Shown here piece by piece: positions 33,363 through 42,026 of a stretch of DNA of 64,000 nt. Positions within the stretch are counted from its first letter, which is position 1. Each line of letters opens with the position of its first letter. Under the pieces are notes generated by a model. It had not been told where the DNA came from. It saw only the letters and a program-made list of their open reading frames with translations, and did no database searches. The position numbers and the translations under genes are program-made. The DNA comes from Streptomyces fungicidicus (GTDB lineage: Bacteria; Actinomycetota; Actinomycetes; Streptomycetales; Streptomycetaceae): contig NZ_CP023407.1 of the NCBI RefSeq assembly GCF_003665435.1, positions 992,001 through 1,056,000 on the forward strand, read 5' to 3'.

Positions 33363-33520
33363 GGTCTTTCGTTTGGATCAGGCCGGATCAGGGAGCGGGG
33401 TCCGGTGCCGTGCGTCGCAAGGCGGAGGAGGGCGCCATGGCGGAGCCACGGCAACCGACGACAACGCGGCGAGGCGCGGTGCCGGGGCCCGCGAGCCCGG
33501 CGTGATCCAAACGAAAGGCC
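33363..33520. mobile_element. 158-bp MITE-like element with 18-bp terminal inverted repeats
   Basis: The ends GGTCTTTCGTTTGGATCA (33363-33380) and TGATCCAAACGAAAGGCC (33503-33520) are inverted repeats matching at 17 of 18 positions, and pairing continues weakly inward. The interior has no gene. The left end abuts the TAG stop of the MerR-clamp gene directly. No obvious target duplication is visible. Its size and ends fit a miniature inverted-repeat element moved by a transposase elsewhere; I recall similar ends in other streptomycete intergenic regions, which is unverified. Confidence 0.7.
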
Positions 33521-33529
33521 CCAGCGGTT

Positions 33530-33580
33530 CCACCCGGCTCCCGCCGGGTGGCGGGGTCCGGCACGTCCGCCGGACCCCGC
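33530..33580. terminator. Double hairpin between MerR-clamp and antiporter genes
   Basis: CCACCCGG-N6-CCGGGTGG (33530-33551) is followed at once by a perfect 11-bp stem GCGGGGTCCGG / CCGGACCCCGC (33551-33580). The second ends 6 bp before the antiporter stop, so it terminates from both sides. Confidence 0.7.
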
Positions 33581-33586
33581 TCGGCC

Positions 33587-34834
33587 TCAGCGTTCGGGCC
33601 GGCTGTCGTCCACCGGTTCCAGGGACTCCGCGGCCGGCGCCGTACGGCTCGGGGGTACCGCGTCGGCGGACGCGGCGCGCCGTGCGGTCAGGCGGAGCGC
33701 GATGGGCTCGGTGTAGCGGGCCGTGAGCGGGCCCAGCACGACCAGGACCAGGACGTACGCCGTGGCCAGCGGGCCGAGGTCGGGTTCGATGCCGGCGGTG
33801 ACCGCGAGGCCGGCGATGACGATGGAGAACTCCCCGCGGGCGACCAGGGTGCCGCCCGCGCGCCAGCGGCCCTTGGGGGAGATCCCGGCCCGGCGGGCGG
33901 CCCAGTACCCGGTGGCGATCTTCGTCAGCGCGGTGACGACGGCCAGCGCGAGGGCGGGAAGGATCACCGGCGGGATGGACTGCGGGTCGGTGTGGAGCCC
34001 GAAGAAGACGAAGAACACCGCGGCGAACAGGTCCCGCAGCGGAGCGAGCAGATTGTGCGCGCCCTCGGCGACCTCCCCGGACAGGGCGATGCCGACCAGG
34101 AACGCGCCGACGGCCGCGGAGACCTGGAGCTGCTGGGCGAGTCCGGCGACGAGCAGCGTCAGACCGAGCACCACCAGCAGCAGCTTCTCCGGGTCGTCGC
34201 TCGATACGAAGCGGGAGATCACCCGTCCGTAGCGGACGGCCACGAACAGCACCAGCCCGGCGACGCCCAGCGCGATGGCGAGGGTGACGCTGCCCGCGGC
34301 GAGGCTGACGCCCGCCAGGAGGGCGGTGATGATCGGCAGGTAGACCGCCATGGCGAGGTCCTCGAGCACCAGGATGCTGAGGATGACCGGGGTCTCGCGG
34401 TTGCCGAGCCGTCCGAGGTCGCCGAGGACCTTCGCGATGACGCCGGAGGACGAGATCCAGGTGACGCCCGCCAGGACGACCGCGGCGACCGGGCCCCAGC
34501 CGAGCAGCAGGGCGAGTGCCGCGCCGGGCAGGGCGTTCAGCGCCATGTCGACGAGACCGGCCGGGTACTGGGTCTTGAGGTTGGAGACCAGGTCGCTGGC
34601 CGTGTATTCGAGGCCGAGCATGAGCAGGAGGAGGATCACGCCGATCTCGGCGCCGATCGCGACGAACTCCTCGCTCGCGCCGAGCGGCAGCAGCCCGCCC
34701 TCGCCGAACGCGAGGCCGGCCAGCAGGTAGAGCGGGATCGGGGAGAACTGGAGGCGTCCGGCGAGTCGTCCGAGCAGGCCGAGCCCGAGGATGATCGCAC
34801 CGAATTCGATCAGGAAGACTGCGGAAGAGTGCAC
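33587..34834 (-). CDS. Monovalent cation:proton antiporter (KhtU-like, CPA2)
   Basis: A 415-residue membrane antiporter with about 12 hydrophobic helices starting VFLIEFGAIILGLGLLGRLA. CPA2 landmarks are GVTWISSSGVIAKVLGDLG, the helix pair EDLAMAVYLPIITALL with the ion-binding acidic residue, and the charged GGTLVARGEFSIVIAGLA. It exchanges K+ (or Na+) for protons. The adjoining upstream gene encodes a TrkA-C-type regulator 4 bp away, exactly as in the Bacillus KhtT-KhtU system. I start at the GTG at 34834, which has GGAG upstream. It converges on the MITE region. Confidence 0.88.
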   Translation of the reverse strand: MHSSAVFLIEFGAIILGLGLLGRLAGRLQFSPIPLYLLAGLAFGEGGLLPLGASEEFVAIGAEIGVILLLLMLGLEYTASDLVSNLKTQYPAGLVDMALNALPGAALALLLGWGPVAAVVLAGVTWISSSGVIAKVLGDLGRLGNRETPVILSILVLEDLAMAVYLPIITALLAGVSLAAGSVTLAIALGVAGLVLFVAVRYGRVISRFVSSDDPEKLLLVVLGLTLLVAGLAQQLQVSAAVGAFLVGIALSGEVAEGAHNLLAPLRDLFAAVFFVFFGLHTDPQSIPPVILPALALAVVTALTKIATGYWAARRAGISPKGRWRAGGTLVARGEFSIVIAGLAVTAGIEPDLGPLATAYVLVLVVLGPLTARYTEPIALRLTARRAASADAVPPSRTAPAAESLEPVDDSRPER

Positions 34835-34838
34835 GCGC

Positions 34839-35309
34839 TCACTCCCGCCCGAGGATCTCGGCGGCGGACTCGATGCCCTCGCGGGTGCCGATGACAATCA
34901 GCGTGTCACCACCCGCCAGCCGGAAGTCGGGCGCGGGGGACGGGATCGCCTCGGCCCGCCGCAGCACGGCCACGATCGAGGCGCCGGTGTCGGTGCGCAT
35001 ACGGGTGTCGCCCAGCAGCCGGCCGTTCCAGTGGGAGGCGGCCGACAGTTCGATGCGCTCGGCGACCAGCCCCAGGTCGGTGGTGTGCAGCAGGTTGGGG
35101 CTGTGGTGGGCCGGCATCAGCGCGTCTATCAGCGCGGCCGACTCGGCGACGGTCAGGCGCAGCGACCGGGCGCAGGCGTCCGGGTCGTCGGAACGGTAGA
35201 GGTTCACCGTGCGGGCGCCGTCCCGGTGCGCGATCACGGACAGGTGCTCGTGCTCACGCGTGGTGAGGTCGTATTTCACGCCGATGCCCGGCAGCGGCGT
35301 GGCGCTCAT
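34839..35309 (-). CDS. Antiporter regulatory subunit with TrkA-C domain (KhtT-like)
   Basis: A 156-residue cytosolic protein. The N-terminal part (PLPGIGVKYDLTTREHEHLSVIAH) matches the KhtT N-domain and the C-terminal 80 residues are a TrkA-C/RCK-C domain: ERIELSAASHWNGRLLGDTR, GASIVAVLRRAEAIPSPAPD and GGDTLIVIGTREG. RCK-C domains of this kind bind c-di-AMP in several species. It is first in the operon with the antiporter. The ATG at 35309 matches homologues as I recall them; a GTG at 35324 has the better ribosome site (AAGGGGA 6 nt upstream), so the start may be 15 bp longer. Confidence 0.88.
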   Translation of the reverse strand: MSATPLPGIGVKYDLTTREHEHLSVIAHRDGARTVNLYRSDDPDACARSLRLTVAESAALIDALMPAHHSPNLLHTTDLGLVAERIELSAASHWNGRLLGDTRMRTDTGASIVAVLRRAEAIPSPAPDFRLAGGDTLIVIGTREGIESAAEILGRE

Positions 35310-35614
35310 CCGTGGAGCAGGCACAGCCCGTCCCCTTCCCTGTTCACTTCAGATGTCGTCCGGTGCGAGGCGGGACGAGCCGTCGTACGGCACTGGTGAT
35401 CCACCCCCACCTGGGCAATGGTGCCATCCCCCCATTCCGCCGGAACATGGGTGTTGTCACGGATGGACACGGGACGCGAGAGAACCGCAGGATGACCGCG
35501 GAGAGCGTATCGCCACAGGTCGGCGAGGGGTTGCCGTAGACCGGAGCACCTTGGTACGCGCCCTCCGCCGTGGGGTACCCGGTTTTCACCGGACGTGAGG
35601 AACGGGAGCGAGTG
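35310..35614. other. 305-bp divergent promoter region
   Basis: The gap between the antiporter operon and the universal stress gene has no gene and no clear palindrome. I found neither the dormancy-regulator box common before stress genes nor a recognisable riboswitch. Both promoters must lie here. Confidence 0.4.
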
Positions 35615-36451
35615 GTGAAGGACACGGTGATCGTGGGAGTGGACGGTTCGCCGTCCAGTCTGGCCGCGGTCGACGCGGCGGCCAGGGAGGCCGCGCTGCG
35701 CGGCGCACGGCTTCGGATCGTGCACGCGTACAGCCGCCCCGCCGATCTGGATCCGATGGTCCACGGTGTGCTGGCGCAGGCCGAGCAGCGCGCCCGGGAG
35801 GACGCTCCCGGGCTGGAGGTGGACCGGACGGTGGCGTCCGGCGAGACGCTGACGGTGCTGCGGAGCGAGTCGCGCCAGGCGGTGCTGACGGTGGTCGGCG
35901 GGCGGGGCCGCAGCGGGGTCGGCGATCTGTTGCTGGGCTCGACGGCCGTACAGCTCGCCGCGCACGGGCACGGCCCGCTGCTGGTGGTCCGGGGCCGCGC
36001 CGAACCCGAGGGGCCGGTGCTGCTGGCCGTGGACGGCTCGCCGACCGGGAACGCGGCGGCGGAGTTCGCCTTCGCCGAGGCCGGGCTGCGCGGGGTCCCG
36101 CTGGTCGCGCTGCACGTGTGGAACACCTGGAGCGAGCCGACGCCCTACGAGGGGCACGCCGATCCGATGAGCGTGGTCGTGGACCTCGACCGGCTCGCCG
36201 AGAGGCACCAGCGGCTGCTGGCGGAGGCGGTGGCCCCGTGGCGCGACGCCTTCCCCGGGGTCGCCGTGGAGCTGCGGGCGGAGCGGGGGCGGGTACGCCA
36301 CACGCTGCTCGAGGCGAGCCGCACGGCGCAGCTGGTGGTGGCCGGGGCGCGGGGGCGCGGCGGCTTCACCGGGATGCTGCTCGGTTCGGTCAGCCAGGCG
36401 CTGCTGTACCACGCCGACTGCCCCGTCACGGTCGTCCGCGGCGAGGAGTGA
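35615..36451 (+). CDS. Universal stress protein, two tandem UspA domains
   Basis: A 278-residue cytosolic protein of two UspA domains. The first spans about residues 1-140 (VIVGVDGSPSSLAAVDAAAR, VVGGRGRSGVGDLLLGSTA) and the second 145-275 (VLLAVDGSPTGNAAAEFAFA, VAGARGRGGFTGMLLGSVSQ). Both keep the ATP-binding G-x2-G-x9-G-S motif. Such proteins bind ATP and support survival in stress or low oxygen. The second of two adjacent GTG codons (35615) is favoured because GGAG lies 6 nt before it. It is divergent from the antiporter operon, hinting at a shared envelope or energy stress response. Confidence 0.9.
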   Translation: MKDTVIVGVDGSPSSLAAVDAAAREAALRGARLRIVHAYSRPADLDPMVHGVLAQAEQRAREDAPGLEVDRTVASGETLTVLRSESRQAVLTVVGGRGRSGVGDLLLGSTAVQLAAHGHGPLLVVRGRAEPEGPVLLAVDGSPTGNAAAEFAFAEAGLRGVPLVALHVWNTWSEPTPYEGHADPMSVVVDLDRLAERHQRLLAEAVAPWRDAFPGVAVELRAERGRVRHTLLEASRTAQLVVAGARGRGGFTGMLLGSVSQALLYHADCPVTVVRGEE

Positions 36452-36463
36452 CCGCGCGTCCGG

Positions 36464-36524
36464 CCCTGTGACGGCGCCCGTGCGGCCCGGTCACGGTCGG
36501 CCGGGTCCCGCGGGCGTCACAGGG
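36464..36524. terminator. Inverted repeat between Usp and ATPase genes
   Basis: CCCTGTGACG (36464-36473) and CGTCACAGGG (36515-36524) form a perfect 10-bp stem with a large loop between convergent genes. A terminator is possible, although the loop is long. Confidence 0.4.
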
Positions 36525-37005
36525 CGATCACGGCACGTACCTGGGTCCCGTCCGCGGAGCGCAGGACCGAGGTGTCGACGGAGTACGCGTCGACCAGGGC
36601 GAGGCCGCGGCCGAACGGGGCGTCCATGTCGTCGGGCTCGCAGCGGGGCGCGGGGCGCTGCCGCCAGCGCCCGCAGTCGCGCACCCGCACGGTCAGCGAG
36701 GTGTCGTCGATCTCGAACACCACCTCCAGTTCGGGGCTGCCGCTGTGCAGGACGACGTTGGTGCCGAGCTCGCTGACGATCACCGTGAGCGCCTCCTCCG
36801 CCGCTTCGGGCAGGCAATGGCTGCGGACCACCGCGCGGGCCAGCCGGCGCAGCCGGGGCACGGCCCGCGCGGAGGCCGGGAGGACGGCCACCACCAGGAA
36901 CCCCTTCCCACGTGGCGCCGCCTGCCCGCACGGCCCCTCGTGTCCCGCCGGCCGGGGCACTCCGAGGACCGCCCCGGCCGGGCTCGCACCAATCACGTTT
37001 CTCAC
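36517..37005 (-). CDS. Anti-sigma-factor-type ATP-binding protein (HATPase)
   Basis: A 162-residue protein with a single GHKL ATPase fold like RsbW or SpoIIAB. The N-box is TVIVSELGTNVVLHSGSPEL and the D-box region is LTVRVRDCGRW, followed by FGRGLALVDAYSVD, which is the lid and G2 box. Streptomycetes have dozens of such small ATPases that bind anti-anti-sigma or sigma factors; no partner is encoded next door. The N-terminal 40 residues are variable. The GTG at 37005 has AGGAG 8 nt upstream. It is divergent from the large LuxR regulator. Confidence 0.85.
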   Translation of the reverse strand: MRNVIGASPAGAVLGVPRPAGHEGPCGQAAPRGKGFLVVAVLPASARAVPRLRRLARAVVRSHCLPEAAEEALTVIVSELGTNVVLHSGSPELEVVFEIDDTSLTVRVRDCGRWRQRPAPRCEPDDMDAPFGRGLALVDAYSVDTSVLRSADGTQVRAVIAL

Positions 37006-37181
37006 GCCGGACTCCTGACTGCGCCGGCCGACGTCGTCGGCAGCGGGGCCCACCGATCCACCGGGACCGCGGGGTCTTACGGGTTCCACGCTGCCGACTG
37101 TCCTCCGTGCCGGGCAATCAGGGCAGACTGAGTACGGATACGCAAACAACCGGGGACACGCGTGGAACGGGGTGACGAACC

Positions 37182-39836
37182 ATGCCGGACAGCGCTGGGT
37201 CGGCGGAGGACGCCGAGGCGATACTGCGCGGGCGGCTCGCCCCCGCCCTCGACCCTCGGGGGGACGGCCGCCCGGTGCTGCTGCTGGTGGAGGGCGCCGC
37301 CGGCACCGGCAAGACCCGGCTGGTGGAACGGCTCGTCGAGGCGGTGGCGGGGACCGTCCACCGCACCGCGCCCGGCGGGTCGCCGGCCGGCGACGGGCCG
37401 GAGCTGCTGGTCGCCGAGGACGTGCACCGGGCGCCGGCCGAGGACGTCGCCCGGCTGCGCGCCCTGCTCGCCGACCCGCCCCCGCACCTCGCCTGCATTC
37501 TGAGCTACCGGCCCGAGGAGCTCGCCGTTCCGGGGCTGCCGCTCGGACCGGACACCGACTTCCCGGCCCGCCTCGCGGTCGTCCGGCACGTACTGGGGCC
37601 GCTGGGCGTCGCCGAGGTGCGGCGGGCGGCCCTCGCCGCGCTGGGCGCCGACCGCTGCACGCCGGACCTCGCGGCCGGTCTGCACCGCCTCTCGGGCGGT
37701 GTCGCCCAGACCGTCGCGGACCTGCTCGACCTGCTGGCCGGTCAGCCGTCCGCCGTCGGCCTCGACCGGCTCGGGACGCCTCCCCGGCTCGACGTCCTGA
37801 CGCTGCGGCGCACGGCCGCCGTGCCCGAGGAGCACCGGCGGATCGTGCACGCCGCCGCCGTCCTCGACGAGCCCGCCACCTCGCACGACCTGGGCATGGT
37901 GGCGGGCCTGCCCGGCCGAAGCGGCGCCGACGCCCTCGCCGCCGCGCTGCGGGCCGCCGCGCTGGAGGAACGCGGCGACGGCCGGTACGGCTTCGGCTCA
38001 CCGCTCGCCGCGGCGGCCGTGCGCCGCGCGACGGCGGGTCCCGTGCGCGAGGCGCTGCACCGGCGGGCCGCGAAGTTGCTCGCCAGGCGCCAGCCCGTCC
38101 CGTGGGAGCGCGTGGCCGTCCACCGCCGCGCCTGCGGTGACGAGCGGGGCTGGCTGGTGGCCGTCGAGCGCGCGGCCGGGCGGTTCGAGGAGGCCGGCGG
38201 ACAGCAGCACGCGGTGGAGCTGCTCGAGTCGGCGCTCGCCACCGGCCCGGTGCCCGAGCAGGCCCGGTCCCGGCTCGCCAGGCTGCTGGCCCGCTGCGCC
38301 GTGGTGGGGCTGCGTTCCGACGAGACGCTGAAGGTGCTCCGGCACATCGTGGCCGACCCGGGACTTCCTCCCGCGGTGCGCGGGGAGATCCGCCTGGATC
38401 TGGGGCTGCTGCTGTGCAACCAGATGGGCGAGGTCATGGAGGGGCGGGACGAGCTGGCCCGCGCGGTGGACGACCTGGCGGGCGAGCCGGTGCCGCTGGC
38501 CCGGGCGATGTCGGCGCTGGCGATGCCGTACGGACCGGACGCGTCGTTCGCCGAGAACGTCGCCTGGATCGAGCGGGCCGTGGCGGTCGCGGAGGAGTCG
38601 GGTGATCCCGTGGTGCGGGCCGCCGTGGCCGCGAACCGGGTGAGCGTGCTGCTCAACGGCGGCGACCCGGCGGCGTGGCCGCTCATCGAGCGGCTGCCCC
38701 GCGACAGCGATCTCATCGGCTGCCGGCAGCAGACCTCCCGGGGCCTGTGCAACGCGGCGGACGCGGTGGTGTGGCTCGGCCACTACGAGAAGTCCCGCGA
38801 CCTGCTCGCCGAGGGCGTCACCCTGGCCGCGCGCAGCGGGGCGGTCTACGCCGAGCAGACCGGCCGGGGCTGCGCGCTGGTCGTGGACTGGGCGACGGGC
38901 CGCTGGGCCGGGCTGGCGGAGCGGTGCCGGGCCTTCGTCGACGAGTCCGGCGACATGCCGTACCTCGCCTCGGACGCCCGGATGGTCCTCGGTCTGCTGG
39001 CCCTCGCCCGTGGCGACTGGGCCGACGCCCTCGACCGTCTGACCGGGCCCGAAGCGGCCGACCTGGACACCGGCCCGGTGCCGATCTCGGCGACCGTGTC
39101 CGGCGCCCTGATCCGGCTCGCGCTCGCCCACGACGACGTCGCCGGCGCCGCCGCCGAAGCCGCCGTCGCCTGGCAGCGGCTGCGTGCCAAGGGGATCTGG
39201 GCGTGGGCCGCCGAACTCGCCCCCTGGGCGGTGGAGGCGACCCTGCGGGCCGGAGACACGGCCGCCGCGAGCGCGATGACGGCGGAGTTCGCCGCCGGTC
39301 TGGACGGCCGCGACGCGCCGTCGGCGGACGCCGCCCTGGAGTGGACCCGCGGGGTCCTCGCCGAGCACACGGGGCGGACGACGGAAGCCGCCGCCCGCTA
39401 CGAGAGCAGCGCCGCCGCCTACCGCTCGCTGCCGCGTCCCTACCACGCGGCTCTCACCGCCGCGGGCGCCGCCCGCTGTGCCCTCGGCGGTGCGCAGGAC
39501 AGTGGTCCCGCCGTCGCCCTGCTCACCGACAGCGCCGCGGTCTTCGACGCCCTCGGAGCGACCTGGGACGCCGCCCGTACCCGCGCCGAGCTGCGCCATC
39601 ACCAGCCGGCGGCGGAACGCCGGCCGCCCGGCCGCCCCGCCTACGGCGACGCGCTGTCGCCGCGCGAGGAGGAGGTCGCGGAGCTCGCCGCGGCAGGCAT
39701 GTCCAACCGGGAGATCGCCGCCACGCTGCACCTGTCCCCGCGCACCGTCGAGCAGCATGTCGCCCGTGCGCTGCAGAAGACCGGCGTGCACTCCCGCCAG
39801 CAGCTCGGGAGGGTGCTGGGGCCGGCGTCGCACTGA
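37182..39836 (+). CDS. Large LuxR-family (LAL-type) regulator with AAA ATPase domain
   Basis: An 884-residue regulator. The N-terminal P-loop is LLVEGAAGTGKTRLVERL and a degenerate AAA domain extends to about residue 250. A long helical, TPR-like central region follows. The C-terminal LuxR helix-turn-helix is LSPREEEVAELAAAGMSNRE, IAATLHLSPRTVEQHVARAL. Such LAL proteins (MalT-like) activate transcription after binding ATP and an inducer, and often control sugar or antibiotic genes. Its target is unknown; the adjacent genes are an anti-sigma ATPase (divergent) and, after a terminator, a damaged drug exporter. Confidence 0.9.
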   Translation: MPDSAGSAEDAEAILRGRLAPALDPRGDGRPVLLLVEGAAGTGKTRLVERLVEAVAGTVHRTAPGGSPAGDGPELLVAEDVHRAPAEDVARLRALLADPPPHLACILSYRPEELAVPGLPLGPDTDFPARLAVVRHVLGPLGVAEVRRAALAALGADRCTPDLAAGLHRLSGGVAQTVADLLDLLAGQPSAVGLDRLGTPPRLDVLTLRRTAAVPEEHRRIVHAAAVLDEPATSHDLGMVAGLPGRSGADALAAALRAAALEERGDGRYGFGSPLAAAAVRRATAGPVREALHRRAAKLLARRQPVPWERVAVHRRACGDERGWLVAVERAAGRFEEAGGQQHAVELLESALATGPVPEQARSRLARLLARCAVVGLRSDETLKVLRHIVADPGLPPAVRGEIRLDLGLLLCNQMGEVMEGRDELARAVDDLAGEPVPLARAMSALAMPYGPDASFAENVAWIERAVAVAEESGDPVVRAAVAANRVSVLLNGGDPAAWPLIERLPRDSDLIGCRQQTSRGLCNAADAVVWLGHYEKSRDLLAEGVTLAARSGAVYAEQTGRGCALVVDWATGRWAGLAERCRAFVDESGDMPYLASDARMVLGLLALARGDWADALDRLTGPEAADLDTGPVPISATVSGALIRLALAHDDVAGAAAEAAVAWQRLRAKGIWAWAAELAPWAVEATLRAGDTAAASAMTAEFAAGLDGRDAPSADAALEWTRGVLAEHTGRTTEAAARYESSAAAYRSLPRPYHAALTAAGAARCALGGAQDSGPAVALLTDSAAVFDALGATWDAARTRAELRHHQPAAERRPPGRPAYGDALSPREEEVAELAAAGMSNREIAATLHLSPRTVEQHVARALQKTGVHSRQQLGRVLGPASH

Positions 39837-40176
39837 TCGCGTATCCGGGGGGCCGCCCGCGGGGCGGCACGATGAGCGGCCGGCCGGTCCGGTGGTGTAC
39901 GCAGCGTCATCGCGGTTCACCTCGGTCGGCGGATTGGGCACCGCAGTCCTGCAGCGGCCCTCTGCGGCTGTGGTCTCCAGGCGTACAGGAAGACCCGCTC
40001 CGCCGCGCGGCGGAGCTCCCGTAGGAGCGCATCGGCACCAGCGCGACCGCGTTTCGGCGAGTTGATCGCCGGGCGGCGCGCGTGGCGCGCCGCCACCCGA
40101 CCGGGTTGTTACTCTCCGTGCGCATGCCGGGAGACACGGACAGCCAACGGAGAGGGCACGGGGCCGGAGCATCGCC
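39837..40176. other. 340-bp intergenic region before the MFS gene
   Basis: Besides the terminator, it holds a 10-bp hairpin GGCGGCGCGC-GTG-GCGCGCCGCC (40072-40094) about 80 nt before the MFS start, probably a second terminator or leader structure. Base composition is less extreme than in the flanking genes. No gene is supported. Confidence 0.4.
39852..39868 (+). terminator. Terminator after LuxR gene
   Basis: GCCGCCC-GCG-GGGCGGC, a perfect 7-bp stem, lies 15 nt after the stop codon. Confidence 0.6.
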
Positions 40177-41762
40177 ATGAACGAACCCCCTTCCAGCAGC
40201 CCCGCCGTCGCGCACCGGTGGGTCTCCCTGTTTGCGATCTGCACGGCCGCAGGGATGGTCTGGCTTGCGTTCGGCGACCTCAGTGTGGCGATTCCGCAGA
40301 TCGCCGACGAGTTCAACGGCAACCTGTCGAGCTTGCAGTGGGCGAACAACGCCTTCAGCCTCGTCACCGGTGCCCTCGTGATCACCGCCGGCAAGTTCGG
40401 CGATCTCTTCGGCCGCCGCCGGATGCTTCAGGTGGGCACGGTGCTGCTTGCTGTCTTCTCCGTACCTGCCGCGCTCGCGCCCGACATCGGATGGCTGGTC
40501 CTCAGCCGTGGTCTCATGGGCATCGGCGCTGCGCTGATTCTGCCGGCCTCGCTCGCGCTCATCCCGCCCGAGTTCTCCGGAAAGGCGGAAACCACCGCGT
40601 TCAGTGTCTGGCAGGCGGTGGCCTGGGGAGGGCTGTCCGTCGGGCCCGCGCTCAGCGGGGTCATCACGGACGGCCTCGGCTGGCGCTGGCTGTTCTGGAT
40701 CAACCTGCCGCTCGCTGTGATCACTCTCGTGGTCGTCCGGGTCACGACTCCGGAGTCCCGCGACGAGACGGCCGGTCACACGATCGATTGGCTGGGGCTG
40801 GGGCTGGCATCCATCGTCCTTGCGGTCTTCGCACTGTTGTACGCGCTCACCGAAGGGCCGAGCCAGGGATGGGGAAGCCCGCTGATCGTGGCGCTGTTCG
40901 TGGCAACCGTGGTGCTGTCGGTCGTGTGGTGGTTCGTCGAACGCCATGTGAGCCAGCCGCTCGTGGACCTGAAGCTGTTCAAGATCCGGGCCTACAACGG
41001 CGCGCTCGCGGCCAACCTCACGATGAACTTCACCTTCGCCGGGATGAGCTTCCTCCTCGTGCTCTGGTTGGAGAACGCACGCGGCTACAGCGCGGTGGAG
41101 GCCGGGGTGCTGATGCTGCCCGCCACCGTCGGGGTCTTCCTCTTCATTCCGCTCGGCGGCAGGCTCGCGATCCGGTGGGGCGGACGGCTTCCCGCGGTGG
41201 TGGGGCTCGTCGTGGCCAGCGCCGGCCTGACTCTGCTCGGTTCTCTCGGTACGCGCAGTTCGACGGAGTACCTCGCTGTCGCACTCATCGTCATCGGGCT
41301 CGGTCTGGGGTTGGTGAGCACCCCGGTGGCCAATACGACCGTCGGAGAGGTCCCGATCGACCTTGCGGGCACCGCTGCCGGTGTGTTCAAGATGTCCAGC
41401 ATGCTCGGTGGCGCCCTCGGGGTCGCCGTCCTCACCGCGGTCGCCAGAGAACTCACGACGAGAGACGCGGCCTCTGTCGTCGAGGCGTCGGGGCTGAGCC
41501 CGGCGGACATCTCCCAGTTCCGCAGGCATTGGTGAACTCCTCGTCCTTCCGGGAAGCGATCGCCTCACTGCCGCCCGACCTCGGGCGCACCGTGCAGCAG
41601 GCAGCCGTCTCGGCGTTCTCATCCGGTGTCGCCGACACGATGGCGGTCACGGCCGTCCTCACCTTCGTCGGGACGGCGGCCGTATTCCTCCTGTGGCCTC
41701 GCCGACGCAAAGCCGACGCCACCGTCGCCGGGCCCGGACCAGAAGACCGGCCAAACCCGTAG
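40177..41762 (+). pseudogene. DHA2-type MFS drug exporter, frameshifted near its 3' end
   Basis: The first frame gives 452 residues of a 14-helix multidrug exporter: DLSVAIPQIADEFNG, the motif-A loop GKFGDLFGRRRML, and motif-C-like AVAWGGLSVGPALSG. It stops at 41535, but the next frame continues the family sequence from 41523 (QALVNSSSFREAIASLPPDL), including the last helix AVTAVLTFVGTAAVFLLWP, to 41762. A single base missing after CGC at about 41521-41523 explains this. Either a real mutation or a sequencing error is possible. Codon third positions include many T and A residues compared with neighbours, suggesting recent acquisition. GGAG precedes the ATG. Confidence 0.78.
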
Positions 41763-41799
41763 GGCGCCCCCCCCTGGATCCCGCCATGATCAGGAACCC

Positions 41800-42015
41800 C
41801 TAGCCAGAGCACCAACGGCCGCTGAAGCAGTCGGTGAGGGCGGCGGCGACGGCCTCGGGCTGCTCCTCGGGGATGTAGCGACCGGCGTCGGGCACGATGA
41901 CGCCAGCCAGGTTCTCGGCCCACGGGCTGATGGAGGCCGCCGTATCCGGGATCGAGCCGTGGCTGCTGGAGATTCCGAGGACCCCTTGCAGTTGGTGCGG
42001 CCGGACGTACCCCCG
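41800..42015 (-). pseudogene. C-terminal remnant of an alpha/beta-hydrolase
   Basis: On the minus strand about 65 codons read LGISSSHGSIPDTAASISPW, AENLAGVIVPDAGRYIPEEQ and PEAVAAALTDCF before a stop. This is the last part of an epoxide-hydrolase-like alpha/beta hydrolase, whose catalytic His would be in the GHYIPEEQP motif; here it is GRYIPEEQP, so the His is lost. No start or upstream homology is present. It is a decayed fragment next to the damaged exporter. Confidence 0.65.
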
Positions 42016-42026
42016 TTCAGTCAGGC

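Noticed and set aside
35310..35614. Riboswitch or dormancy-regulator box between antiporter and Usp genes
   Set aside because: I could not identify a c-di-AMP riboswitch core or a matching regulator box by reading both strands.
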